From: Sarcocystis neurona
Taxonomy: Eukaryota; Apicomplexa; Conoidasida; Eucoccidiorida; Sarcocystidae
Direction of reading: 5' to 3'
DNA: 64,000 nt
Assembly (NCBI GenBank): GCA_000727475.1
Contig: KL647308.1
Span: forward strand, 1,740,042 to 1,804,041
Part shown: one piece after another, positions 44,445-55,240 of the stretch
How the letters are laid out: every line of letters starts with the position of its first letter
Position numbering within the stretch: the first letter of the stretch is position 1
Position numbers and translations under genes: made by a program
Notes under the pieces: generated by a model
The model's database searches: none
Seen by the model: only the letters and a program-made list of their open reading frames with translations
What the model was told of the DNA's origin: nothing

Positions 44445-44620
44445 GAACGGAAAGAGAGGGATACAGAGAGATATACACATATATATATAAGGGAAGGCAG
44501 TGAGAGGGATACAGAGAGAAATGCGCGTATATATATAAGCAGGAAGGGAAGGAGAAGGATAGAGATAGATATACGTATATATATATATATATGTGCGTAG
44601 ACTGATATAGAGATGTATAC
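44160..44620. repeat. Composite minisatellite: GGATACAGAGAGATATA plus TA runs
   Basis: About seven degenerate copies of a 55-75 base unit that joins a purine-rich half (GGAAGGAGAGGGATACAGAG) to an ACACATACATATATATA half. Unit length varies through the TA run. Confidence 0.85.
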
Positions 44621-44724
44621 AGAGACGTGGGGAAGATAGGAGAACGGAGAACATTTACAACTGTTGGAAGGGAGCGAAAAGTAAACCCGAAAGTTGTCCA
44701 GCGAACTCCACCAAGCCACGTACA

Positions 44725-45030
44725 CACACTAAATATATATATATGTACATGCATATATATGTATGTGTATATATCTATATATAGTGAAGAGAGAGGACGC
44801 GCAGCAGACTCGGACCCGCTTCAACAGGCCCGCCCGGCATACACCCACTCACACACATAATGTTCGGCATTGCATGCTTGCATATGTACCCCGAGCATAC
44901 ATATACATATACATATATGTACACATATGCAGCTCAAACAGATATATATATATGTATGTGTATGTGTATGTACACGGATGCAGCTCAGACATATATATAT
45001 ATGTTTATATGTGTAGATAGACATGCAGGC
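44725..45030. repeat. TA-rich block
   Basis: TATATATGTACATGCATA and ACATATACATATACATA runs, with two short copies of a TGCAGCTCAAACAGA/TGCAGCTCAGACATA step. Confidence 0.75.
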
Positions 45031-45099
45031 AGTTGGAGAAAAGTGAGAGACGGGCCTCATAATAATCTGCGTATATAACACATACCCACACACAGAGCT

Positions 45100-48000
45100 A
45101 CATGACATCGCTGCTGCTGCTGTTGCTACGTCTCGGCAGCATATAGCGCGGCTTCTCTCAAGGAGGCTGCCTCTGCGCTTCGACTACTGCTGCTGCTGTC
45201 GGTGAAAAAGCTTCACTTCCGCCTCCTCCTGCTCCTGCTGCTTGTGACTGTCTGCTGCTGCTCCTGTTGCTGGTTTCGCTGCTCGTGCTGGGGGTCCTCC
45301 TTCCGCTTCGCTACAGCTGCTGCTGCCGCTGCTGGCGCCGCGGTGCCACCCCTCCGTAGCGCCTGGCTGCCGTTAGGGGAAGGCTGCTGCAGGGGGACAC
45401 ACTTAGCGGAGAGTCATGTATGCCAGCAGGAGGAGAAGGAGCAGTTCCTGAGGCGCAGTCCTTCCCCAAGGCAGCAGTAGCAGCAGCGCAACATCAACAG
45501 CACATCCGCTGCTGCTGCTGTCCCTTTTCCTGCCGCCAGTGGGGCGTCTCAGGACTTCACCGCTTCTGCCCCTGCTGCTGCTGCTGTTCCTGGTGCTGTT
45601 CCTGCTGCTGTTGGTGCTGTTCCTGCTGCTGTTGGTGCTGTCCCTGCTGCTGCTGCTCGTGAGTGCGTCCCTGGTTTGCTGCTTCTGCTGCTGCTGCTGG
45701 CGCTCCTACGCGTGGCGGCCGTGTCTCTGCTGCTTTGCTTGTTTCTCGACAATGCCGGCAAGCAGTGTTTCGAGCTGGTTGACTGGTCTGGTGTGAAACC
45801 GCCGCTGCTGCGGTGCTCCTGCTGCAGCTGTTGCTGTTCTGCATATCCTTTACCGCTGCTGCGTACCCTTTGCTGCTGCTGCCTCCTTCCTCTGCCGACA
45901 TGTGCGGTTGTTGCTTCTGCTCTGTTGCTGGAGCAGCAGCTGCAGCGGTCTCAGCGTGTTTGCTGCTGTGTTGCTGTGGTGGCCCCTACGCTGCTGTTGT
46001 TGCTGCTGCTGCGGTCCGTGCTGGTCTACTGCTGATGCGGGTGTCCGTCGGCCGCTCCTGAGGCAACAGAAAACCGCACACTGCCACGTTGGCGGCGTTT
46101 GTTGCTGTTTTTCTGCCGCTGCTGCTGCTGGAGTAGTCGTCACTGCCTGCCATTTCCTGCTGCTGCCGCGGGGAAGGACTTGCTGCACCGCGACAGTCGT
46201 TGCTGCAGCGGAGAGCCGCAGACAAGGCGGTCAGCGGGCAACACACTTCTCCTGCGTCTTTCTCGCCAGGGAAAGACACAAGGGAAGACTGGCGCGCAGA
46301 GAACCAGAAGATGAGAGAAGGAAGAGGAAGACGAGAAGGAGGTGGGAAGAAACGCGGAAGGAGCGGCGCTTGCAGGGGCGTATCAGTTTCTCCAGCAGCA
46401 GCAAGCCACAGGCTGCTGGCGGAGCAGCAGACCGCATGCGGAAGAAAGCAGCACGGCAAGGACAAAAAGACTGCGCTAATAGATTTCCCTGCAGCAAAGC
46501 AAGCTCCTTCCCCTACAATACCCCTCCCATCGCTCTTGCTGCTACGAATTCCTGTTGCACCTGCCGCGCGGGCTTCACGGTCGCGCTGCGCTTCACTCCC
46601 TAAGGAGCTGTTGCTGCCGCTGCGCTGCAGCTGTCGACGCTGCTGCTGCTGTTCCTGCACAGCAGCTGTCAGGGATACACTGCTGGTGCCGCGGCTGCAG
46701 CTATGACCGTTGCTGCTGTTGCTGCTGCTGCTCCTGCTGTCGCCGGCGGTTGTCTGTTCGTGCTGCCCTTCGCGCTCTGCCGGTCGGCCGCCGTGGTGGA
46801 AGTGCAGCGGCTGCCGGTCTCACGCAGACGTGAGCGCTGCTGCTACTCATCTGCTTTTTTCCCACGTACTGCTGCTGCTATGTGCTGCGCGGTGGCGCGA
46901 GCGCCGCTGCCACAGCGCGGACACATGCTGGGACAAGAACCGTGAGAGACAGAGAAAACGGGACGCGGGCCTGTCTTCGCGGTGTCTCGCACTGCTGCTG
47001 CCACTGTTCGTGCCGCGCGCACGCCTCACACACACACACCACTACCTGCTGCTGCTGCCGGCGGTGGTGTTGCTCTCCCTGTTGCTTCGTCTGTCCTCCC
47101 CGCTCGACGGATGTAGCCGTTGCTGCTGATCCTGCTGCAAAAACGCAACTCCTGCTATCGCTACTCCTACTGCTGCTGCTGCTGCGACTGTCTCTCGTGC
47201 TCCGCCGCTGCCGTTCCAGACGGTGTTACTGTTGCTCTCACTGCTGCCCCTGAGGCTGCTGCTTCTCGCGCTGCTGCCGCTGGCGGTGCCGCTCCTGGCG
47301 CTGTTGCCCGTGGCGCTCGTGCTTCTCGCGCTGCTGCTGCCGCTGACGCTGGTGCTCTTGGCTACTGCTCTTGGCTACTGCTCTTGAGCTGCTGTCGCGG
47401 ATTTCGTTGCCGTTGCTGGCACACACTGCTGCTGTCGCGCCGCTGAAGGCAGCTGCTGTCGATCTTCTCTCTTGTCCGTGAGGTGCTGCTGCGGTGCCTG
47501 GGGCTCGCGAGCCGCGTATTCTGCTGCAGCAGCGGCAGCTGCCGCGGCTCTTGCCGACCATCCCGCGACTGCTGTTGGTGCTCTGCGTCCTACTGCCGGT
47601 CACCCCGCCACTTCTGCTGCTGTCGCTTTGCTCGGCATGCAGCAAATACAAAGACGTGCACACACGTATACGCGAGAGCGTTACCTTGTCGCTGCTGTTG
47701 CTGCCGCTGCGAGGCCGGTGCCGGTTTTTCCTCGGCGTCCACACGCACCAGCAGCAGCAGCCGACCCGCACACAGCAACAGCGGCAGGCCGGGTGCAACA
47801 GCTGCAGCAGCAGACACGTGTCTCTACCCTGCCAGAATATGTGTGTGTGGCCTGCTGCATGCGGCTTCTGCACCTCGTCACTGCTGTTCCTCACGCGCCT
47901 ATGCGTTGATCTCTCCCTTCCTGTCCCATCCAGCTGCCCCTTCCTTTCCAAAAAAAAGAGAAACCTCTGCTGCGCACACGGTCGCCGGTTGTGTGCCTGC

Positions 48001-48340
48001 TGCTGCGAGTACTTCTCTGGCGCTGCGAAGTGTCTGTGCTGCTGCTGCACTCGTGTCCTACACACACATATGAAAAGATTCGTAGCTGCTGCTGCCCCAA
48101 CTTTCAACAGCCGCTACTGCTGCTGCCTAGCGGGGCACGTGCAGTTCCTCCCTGACGCCTTTGCTGCTGCACCGCTGCTGCTGCTGCTTCTGCTGCACGT
48201 CTGCTGCTGCCGCTGCTGCTCGGCTGCCGCCGTTGCTGGCGCTTCGATTCAACGGCAGCAGCCAGCAGCAGTAGGGACCCTCCTCCCAAGCAGCAGCAAT
48301 GCAGACACATGACCGCGACAAGAGAAGCCTAAAGCAGCAG
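45100..48340. other. CTG-rich stretch, no supported gene
   Basis: CTG repeats with six-frame openness. The most protein-like frames are on the minus strand: 45,557-45,901 (starting MSAEEGGSSSKGYAAAV and ending in GQHQQQQEQH repeats encoded by 21-bp units) and the Gln/Arg/His-rich end of 47,238-48,107. No domain, signal or reliable splice pair is seen. Confidence 0.4.
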
Positions 48341-49110
48341 CAGCACACCACGGGCAATAACAGTAACAGCAGCACCCAAGCAGCAGCAGCAGCGGCACTC
48401 CACANNNNNNNNNNNNNNNNNNNNNNNNNNNNNNNNNNNNNNNNNNNNNNNNNNNNNNNNNNNNNNNNNNNNNNNNNNNNNNNNNNNNNNNNNNNNNNNN
48501 NNNNNNNNNNNNNNNNNNNNNNNNNNNNNNNNNNNNNNNNNNNNNNNNNNNNNNNNNNNNNNNNNNNNNNNNNNNNNNNNNNNNNNNNNNNNNNNNNNNN
48601 NNNNNNNNNNNNNNNNNNNNNNNNNNNNNNNNNNNNNNNNNNNNNNNNNNNNNNNNNNNNNNNNNNNNNNNNNNNNNNNNNNNNNNNNNNNNNNNNNNNN
48701 NNNNNNNNNNNNNNNNNNNNNNNNNNNNNNNNNNNNNNNNNNNNNNNNNNNNNNNNNNNNNNNNNNNNNNNNNNNNNNNNNNNNNNNNNNNNNNNNNNNN
48801 NNNNNNNNNNNNNNNNNNNNNNNNNNNNNNNNNNNNNNNNNNNNNNNNNNNNNNNNNNNNNNNNNNNNNNNNNNNNNNNNNNNNNNNNNNNNNNNNNNNN
48901 NNNNNNNNNNNNNNNNNNNNNNNNNNNNNNNNNNNNNNNNNNNNNNNNNNNNNNNNCAGCAGCACACTTACCGAGCAGCAGCAGCAGCAATAGTAATAAC
49001 AGTGACAGCAGCACCCAAGCAGCAGCAGCAGCGGCACTCCACACACCGAGCAGCAGCAGCAGCAGCACACTTACCGAGCAGCAGCAGCAGCAACCCACTT
49101 CCACGCAGCA
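48340..49110. repeat. Minisatellite array spanning an assembly gap
   Basis: Units combine CACACTTACCGAGCAGCAGC, AATAACAGTGACAGCAGC and ACCCAAGCAGCAGCAGCAGC followed by GGCACTCCACA. The last unit recurs on both sides of the gap, and two CACACTTACCGAG copies are about 103 bases apart on the right. Confidence 0.88.
48405..48956. other. Assembly gap (N)
   Basis: 552 undetermined bases within the array described for 48,340-49,110. Confidence 0.98.
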
Positions 49111-49119
49111 GCAGCAGCA

Positions 49120-52100
49120 GCACCCCACCTGCCCACCGGCAGCGCCCAGAGCACCCCACAGCGCGTAGCAGCAGCGACTCCGTGGAAAGCAGCTGCTACA
49201 GCAGCAGGGTGTCAGGCAGGGACCAGCAGCAATAGCAGAAGCACGAGTAGAAGAGGTGACACTAGCAGCAACGGCAACCTGGCAGGAGTAGTAGCAGGAA
49301 GGGCAGCAGCAACCCTTCTCGCTTATCCTCATCTTCGACAAGGCCGGGAAGGGACTCCGGAGCAGCGACAGCCGCGGGACAAATTTGCCTGCGCGGCCGC
49401 AGCAGCAGGTATGTGATACCAGCAGCAGCAGGTAGCAGCAGCAGCAGGTATCGCAGCAGCACCAGCAGGTCCAGCTGCAGCAGTGGGTATAGCAGCAGCA
49501 GCAGCGGGTGTGACGGGGTGAGGATGAGGGTGACGAGAGAGAGCAGCAGCAGGAGCAGAGGTGGAGTGGCCCCGAGGACAGCAGCAGAGGCAGCAGGCGT
49601 CTGCGAAGTCGACGGAAAGGTTCTGCGACAGCAGCAGTCGCAGCAGCGCCCTCCCCCCCGACCGCCCCACGAAGAGCAGCAGCAGCGTCAGCCTGGACCG
49701 CTGTAAAATCCTCGCGTGGGCCTAAGTAGTCGCAGCAGCAGGACACCGTCGCAGCAGCGGCTGCACAGGAGCAGCAGCGGCAGGGGAAGCAGAGGCGGAC
49801 AGAGGCGGGACTAGAAGACAACGCGAAGAGAAAACATATACGGCAACACATGCTGCTGACCGACTTGTGTGTTCTGTATCAAACGCAGTTCCTTTACCGC
49901 CGCCGCTGCTGCTGGTATGGGCACCACGTGTGTTGCTGCTGCTGCTGCGACGCCTGCTGCTGCACTTGCTGCTGCATGCGCCACAGCATCTGCTGCAGCC
50001 GCAACTGCTGCTGCTGCTTCTTCTTCTATTTCTTCTGCGTGGCTTCCACATGCCCTCCAGCCGCATGCAGCTCCGAAGAGGAGTCTCCACCGCCTCGTGC
50101 TGCTGTTGCCGCTGCGTCTTCTGCGGCCCGCGCACAGAACAGGAGCGTTTCCTGCCCAAGTCCTGCGGCGGTTCCGCCTCCTCCCCGACCTTCTCCTGCT
50201 GCTGCTGCTGCCTCTGCTGCTGCTGTACGACGTAGCAGCCAGGCCGCGCTGTGAAGCATGTGCCGCCGCTTGGACGGGCAGTGGCAACGTCATTCCCCGA
50301 CACAGCAGCAGCGCGCGCTGTTGCAGCACCCTTGCAGGCAACAGCAGCAGCTGTACCTGTAGCAGCTCGTGCACCAGCAGCAACAGCTGGCACGGCAGCA
50401 ACAGCAGCAGCAGCTGGGAAATCAGCAGCAGCAACAGCTGGAGCAGCAGGAGGACCATCTGGAGCAGCAGCAGGAAGAGGTGGGGCAGGAATAGCTGGAG
50501 CAGCAGCAACGCAGGCAGAAGAAATATTTGTACCGCTTGTCGCTGCTGCAAGAGCAGCACTAGCCGAGAAATGTGCGGCAGCGGCTCGCTGCGGTGGCCG
50601 ACTCCGGCGTTACTAGACAGCAGCAGTCTCGCTGCAACGTGCAGCAAGCAGCGTAGCCCACGCACCAGCAGCAGCTACAGCAGCAGCAGCTGCAGCAGCA
50701 ATACACGCAGGATACGCAGCAGCAACAGGGAAGGAAGCAACAGGGGAAGCGGCGACGACGGCGAGAACAGCAGCAGCAGCAGCTGCGTCAGCAGTAGAAG
50801 CCCAAGCGTCCGCAGCAGCAGCAGGACAGCGAGTAGCAGCGATGCGACGCTGGGGAGCTGCAGCATTTCCGTCCCGCCGTGCAGCAGAAATGGAGCGCCG
50901 CAGAGCAGCACTGACGGCGCCTCTGCCTTTTTCTACAGCGACTCTTGGCGCAGCTGCAGCCGCTGCAGCAGGAGGAGGACGGCGCCGACCGACAGCAACA
51001 GACCGGAGCAAAAGCAGCTCCACAGCAGCCCTCTCGCAGTCAGCAGCAACGCGTTCACCAGGAAGAAGGGACAGCAGCAGAATCCCTGGTCTCAACAGCA
51101 GCAGCAGCAGCCTCCTCGGTCTGAACAGAAGCCGCGGCAGCAGCCTCCTTGCTTACGACAGGAACAGCAGCAGCAGCGATATCGAAGGGAACAGCAGCGT
51201 GAGACACATCCGCAGCAACAGCAGCAGCAGGAGTGGCTTGCCCGGCAGCCCCGTGCCTCATCCGGAGAGAAGAGGACGCACAAGAAGGAGAAACACAAGC
51301 AGCAGCAGCACATGGCAGTCTTGTCTTGGCACCTGCTGCAGCCGTTTCAGCAGCAACACACATGCCGTGGTTGTCGACTTCTTGCTGCTGCTGTTGCCAA
51401 CCCCTCATCGCCACCTGCTTCTCTGACTTGCCAGGCTGCTTCTTCTTGTCCTTTCCCACCTGCTGCTGCTGCTGCGTCGCAAACTTCTGGTGCGGCCTCT
51501 TCTGCTCGGGCTTCGTCGGCTGCTGCTGCTGCTGCAAGAAGGGGGAGGGGGGACGCCGCTGCTGCAGCCGCTGCCTCATGTCGGAGGTGCTGCTGCAGCG
51601 GCGCTGCTGCTGCTGCTAAGAGAAGGAAGGGGAAAAGGAGGGTAGCTGCTGCAGTGGTCTGCTGGCTGCAGATGTTCCCTGCTTATATGCCGCGTCGAGG
51701 CAGTGCATGCGACAGCGCTGCAACAGCAACAGAAGTAAGAAGGCGACACCGTCTTGCTGCCCCTGCTGCTACCGCGACGGCTCACAGAGCGGCTCCGTCT
51801 GCTGCTGCTTTCTCTGCTGCTGCTGCGCGCACTGCTGGTGCTGCTCGCATTGCTGCTCCTGCGACGCGCACTGCTGCTGCTACGCGCACTGCTGCTGCTG
51901 CTGCTCACACTGCTGCTGCTGCTGCTCACACTGCTGCTGCTGCTGCTCGCATGGTTGCTGCTGCTGCTGCGCGCACTGGTGCTGCTACTAGGCCTGCAGC
52001 AGGTACCGCTTGTCAGATGGGCAGGGCTGCGCGGCGGAGTGCAGAAGCAGTTGCTGATTTGTGGGGACAGTTGGGGGCCGGTACTTCTCTCCTCTGTGAC

Positions 52101-52994
52101 GATGAAGCCACCCCTGCTGCTGCGCCGGCTGGCGTCCTCTCTGCTGCTGCTGCTGATTCTCTTTCTGCTCCTCCGAATTTTCTGCGTGCTGCTCTTTTCT
52201 TTCGATCTGACACTGCAGCTGCCGCTCCCTGCCGTGCTGCTGCTCTCTCTGCCGCTGGGACGCTGGCTGCTGCTTTCCCTGCTGCGACTGCTGCAGTATC
52301 ACCGTCACGCAGACTAGCAGCAGCAGCAGATCAAAAAAGAGGAGGAGCAGCAACAACAGCAGCAGGAAGAGGAGCAGCAACAACGACAGCAGCAGATCAA
52401 GAAAGAGGAGGAGCAGCAACAACAGCAGCAGGAAGAGGAGCAGCAACAACGACAGCAGCAGAGCAAGAAAGAGGAGGAGCAGCAACAGCAGCACGAGGTC
52501 AAGGAGAAGAAGCAACAGCAGGAAAGCAACTCGTTAGAGCAGCAGCGGAGGGTCGCTTTGAAGAAGCAGCCTCTCTTGCTTCTCTCTCTGTCTGCTGCAA
52601 CACAGCTGAGGCAGGGACAGCAGGAGCAGCAAATGGAGACAAAGCTCCAGCAGCAGACCGAGGAGCAACAGCAACAAAAGCAGGAACAACAGCAGCAGCA
52701 GGAACGGCTGCAGGAGTAGCAGAAGCAGGCACAGCGGCCGGACCAGCAGATGAAGGAGGAACAGCAGCAGGAGCAGCAGATGAAGAAATAGCAGCAGCAG
52801 GAGCAGCAGAAGAAGCAGAACAAGCATCAACAGCAGATGAAGAAGGACTAGCAGCAGGAGCAACAGGAGAACCGGGAAGAGCAGCAGGAGCAGCAGAAGA
52901 AGTACGGACAGCAGCAGGCGGAGCAGAAGGAGGAACAGCAGCAGACAGAAGCAACGAACCAGCAGCGGAGGGAGAAGAAGAAGAGGCAGGGACG
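49120..52994 (+). other. Upstream region, possible N-terminal part of MetRS gene
   Basis: CAG/CTG-rich. The frame that carries the synthetase HIGH-region motif is open from at least 49,869, but most of that stretch reads as Ser, Ala, Cys or Leu runs and shows no synthetase sequence, so the true start and any leader or targeting exon are not known. Alternative plus frames (50,251-50,616, ending AEEIFVPLVAAARAALAEKC) look equally protein-like. A 66-bp tandem repeat lies at about 52,330-52,480. Confidence 0.4.
52329..52480. repeat. 66-bp tandem repeat, 2.3 copies
   Basis: Unit contains CAGATCAAGAAAGAGGAGGA, GCAGCAACAACAGCAGCAGG and AAGAGGAGCAGCAACAACGA. In one plus frame it reads QIKKEEEQQQQQQEEEQQQR, in the synthetase frame DQERGGAATTAAGRG. 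Copies are almost identical. Confidence 0.88.
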
Positions 52995-55240
52995 GTGTGG
53001 GGAGACTACCACTACATTACACTGCCACTTTTCTACAGCAACAGCCGCATCCATGCAGGGCATGCGTACACCTGCATGTTGGGCGATGCAATAGCAAGAT
53101 ACGCTCGCTCTGCGCAAGGTATTCTCGACTGCCCGCCTCCCCGGCCTGCAGCAGCAGCAGAAGCAGCTGTAGCAGGAACAGCAGCAGCAGCAGGGACAGC
53201 AGCAGCAGAAGCAGCAGCAGCACAAGGAGTAGCGCCAGCAGGACGAGAGAAGGAGGTGCCAGGAGAGGGAAGTCGTGCAGTAGCAGGCGAGGGAGGGTCC
53301 TTAGGGGAAGAAGCAGCAAGACGCTGCACCGTGAGCCTGAGATTCGCCAACTCTAAGGCAGCTGCTAGGAAAAACATTTCCCTGCGGGGCTGCAGCAAGA
53401 AGGCAGCAGCAGCAGAACAAAAGGATGAAGCAGCAAGCGAAGAGGCAGGCGGAGGTCGGGGCGTCCGCAACGACGCAGAAGCAGGAGGAGGAGAAAAAGA
53501 GGAAGAAGCAGCAGCAGCAGAGTCCGCGAACCGAAGAAACACTCGGCTGCTGCAGCAGATCCCTCGCAGCTGCCTGTTGCTGGTAGGCGCAGATGAACAC
53601 GGCGGCAAAGTCGCTCGCGCAGCAGCAGCCTGGTGGCTGGCAAAGCAGCAGCAAATGGCTGCGCAGCAGCCAGCAGCAAGACACTCCTCAAGCGCAGCAG
53701 CAGCAGCAGCGGGAGCAGCAGCGGCAGCGGGGACAGCAGCGGCGATGGGAGGAGCAGCAGCAACGAGAGGCACAGCATCAGAAGGACGAAGAGAAGAAGG
53801 AGGAGGAGCGGCAGTAGCAGCAGATATTGCTGCAATGGTACAGACAGCAACAGCTACACGAACGGCAGCAGAAGAAGCACCTGGAGTGGCAGCCGCAGAG
53901 GCGTTGGCCGCATCAGCAGCAGCACCAACAGCGGCAGCAGCAGGAACAGCAGAAGCGAGGTTAGCAACAGCAGCTGGAGAAGGCGCAGCGGCAGAAACAG
54001 CGATAGCAGCTGTAGGAACATCCAAACGCATTGCTGCAACAGAGGAGCCCATAAGTGTTGAAATGGCAGCAGCAGCACCGACAGCAGCAGCGACAGCAAC
54101 GCCGCATGCAGACACAGCAGCGCCTTGTGCGACAAAGCTGAAAGGAGCAACACAGCAGCGACAGCAGCTTTCCGCAGTTCGTGCTGCTGCAGCTCTTCCT
54201 GCTCGTGCCGCTGCTGCTGCTGCTCCGCCTCCTGCTGCATCTGCTGCCGCTGCTACTGCAGCACCACCTGCCGCTGCTGCTGCTGCTCCGCCTCCTGCTG
54301 CATCTGCTGCCGCTGCTACTGCAGCACCACCTGCCGCTGCTGCTGCTGCTTCGGGTCATGAAGAAACACCCGCTCGTTTTTCAAAGCAGCACGTGCAGGA
54401 ATTCGTGGACCGCATAGCGTCGCACACGCAGCAGCTGCTGCAGCGCATGCACATGCTGCACCCAGCAACTGGTGGCGTGTGCTTTTTCCGCACAAGCGAA
54501 GAGGACGACGGGCTTTATTTCTCGCGTGCACGTGCTTCTGCTGCTGATCCTTCGGCTGGTGCTGCTGTCGCAGGTGCAGCAGCCACTGCTGGTGCTGCTC
54601 GTCGTCCGGCGGTTCCTGCTGCAGTCGTCCCTGCTGCTGCCTCTGCAGTTCCTCGGAGTCAGCACGAAGCTGCTGTGTGGACCCTCTGGCGCACGTTAGA
54701 GAAACGGGGCTTCATCCGCCGAGGGAGGGCGGCAGCTGTCCCTCCTGCTGCTGCTAGTGCGGGTGCTGCTGGTGGCACTGACTGCCGGAGCAGCAGCACT
54801 GTTCCTGCCGCGATCCGAACAGAGGGAGAAGAAGAAGAATCGCACGTGTGGGGTGTGGACAGCAGCAGCGGCCGTCAGCAGCGGCAACAGCAGAACGAAG
54901 CAGGGGAGGTCCTGAAGCAGCAGCAGCAGCAGCGTCTGCGAGAGGATGCGCAGCAGGTGCAGCAGCAGCAGCAGCAGCACAAGGAAAGAGAGCAGGAAGA
55001 GGAGAAGAAAGTAGGAGAGGAGAAGATGAAGAAGCCACAGAAGGACACGGGGCCCTTTGCATTGCTTTCAACGATCGCGCAGCAGGAGCCTGAGGAGGAG
55101 GAGCAGCAGCAGCAGGAGGCGGAAGTGGTGGTGGAACCGCAGCAGATACAGGAGGATCCAGAGAAGGAGACGGAAGAAGGAAACGAAGAAGAGGAGTTTT
55201 TTTATTTTCGTCTGGCCGATTGCAAAGAAATGCTGCTCGA
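52995..55240 (+). CDS. MetRS exon with HIGH, DEHG and connective helices
   Basis: The start given is the first residue of synthetase homology (VWGDYHYITLPL); the exon probably extends upstream. Reading through, the HAGH motif and GADEHG are separated by about 145 residues of Ala/Glu-rich insert where the family has about 40. A second insert of about 250 Ala-rich residues (53,640-54,360) precedes HVQEFVDRIASHT, a third precedes SQHEAAVWTLWRTLEKRG, and a fourth, Gln/Glu-rich, precedes the FFYFRLADCKEML segment. A donor GTAAGC follows at 55,241 in phase 2, overlapping the in-frame stop, and the next exon restores family sequence. Confidence 0.85.

Noticed and set aside
48127..49851. 574-codon minus-strand frame across the third gap
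   Set aside because: It is Cys/Leu runs from CTG repeat plus 184 codons of N; a short YLGPREDFTAVQADAAAALR stretch looks better but has no domain or splice support.
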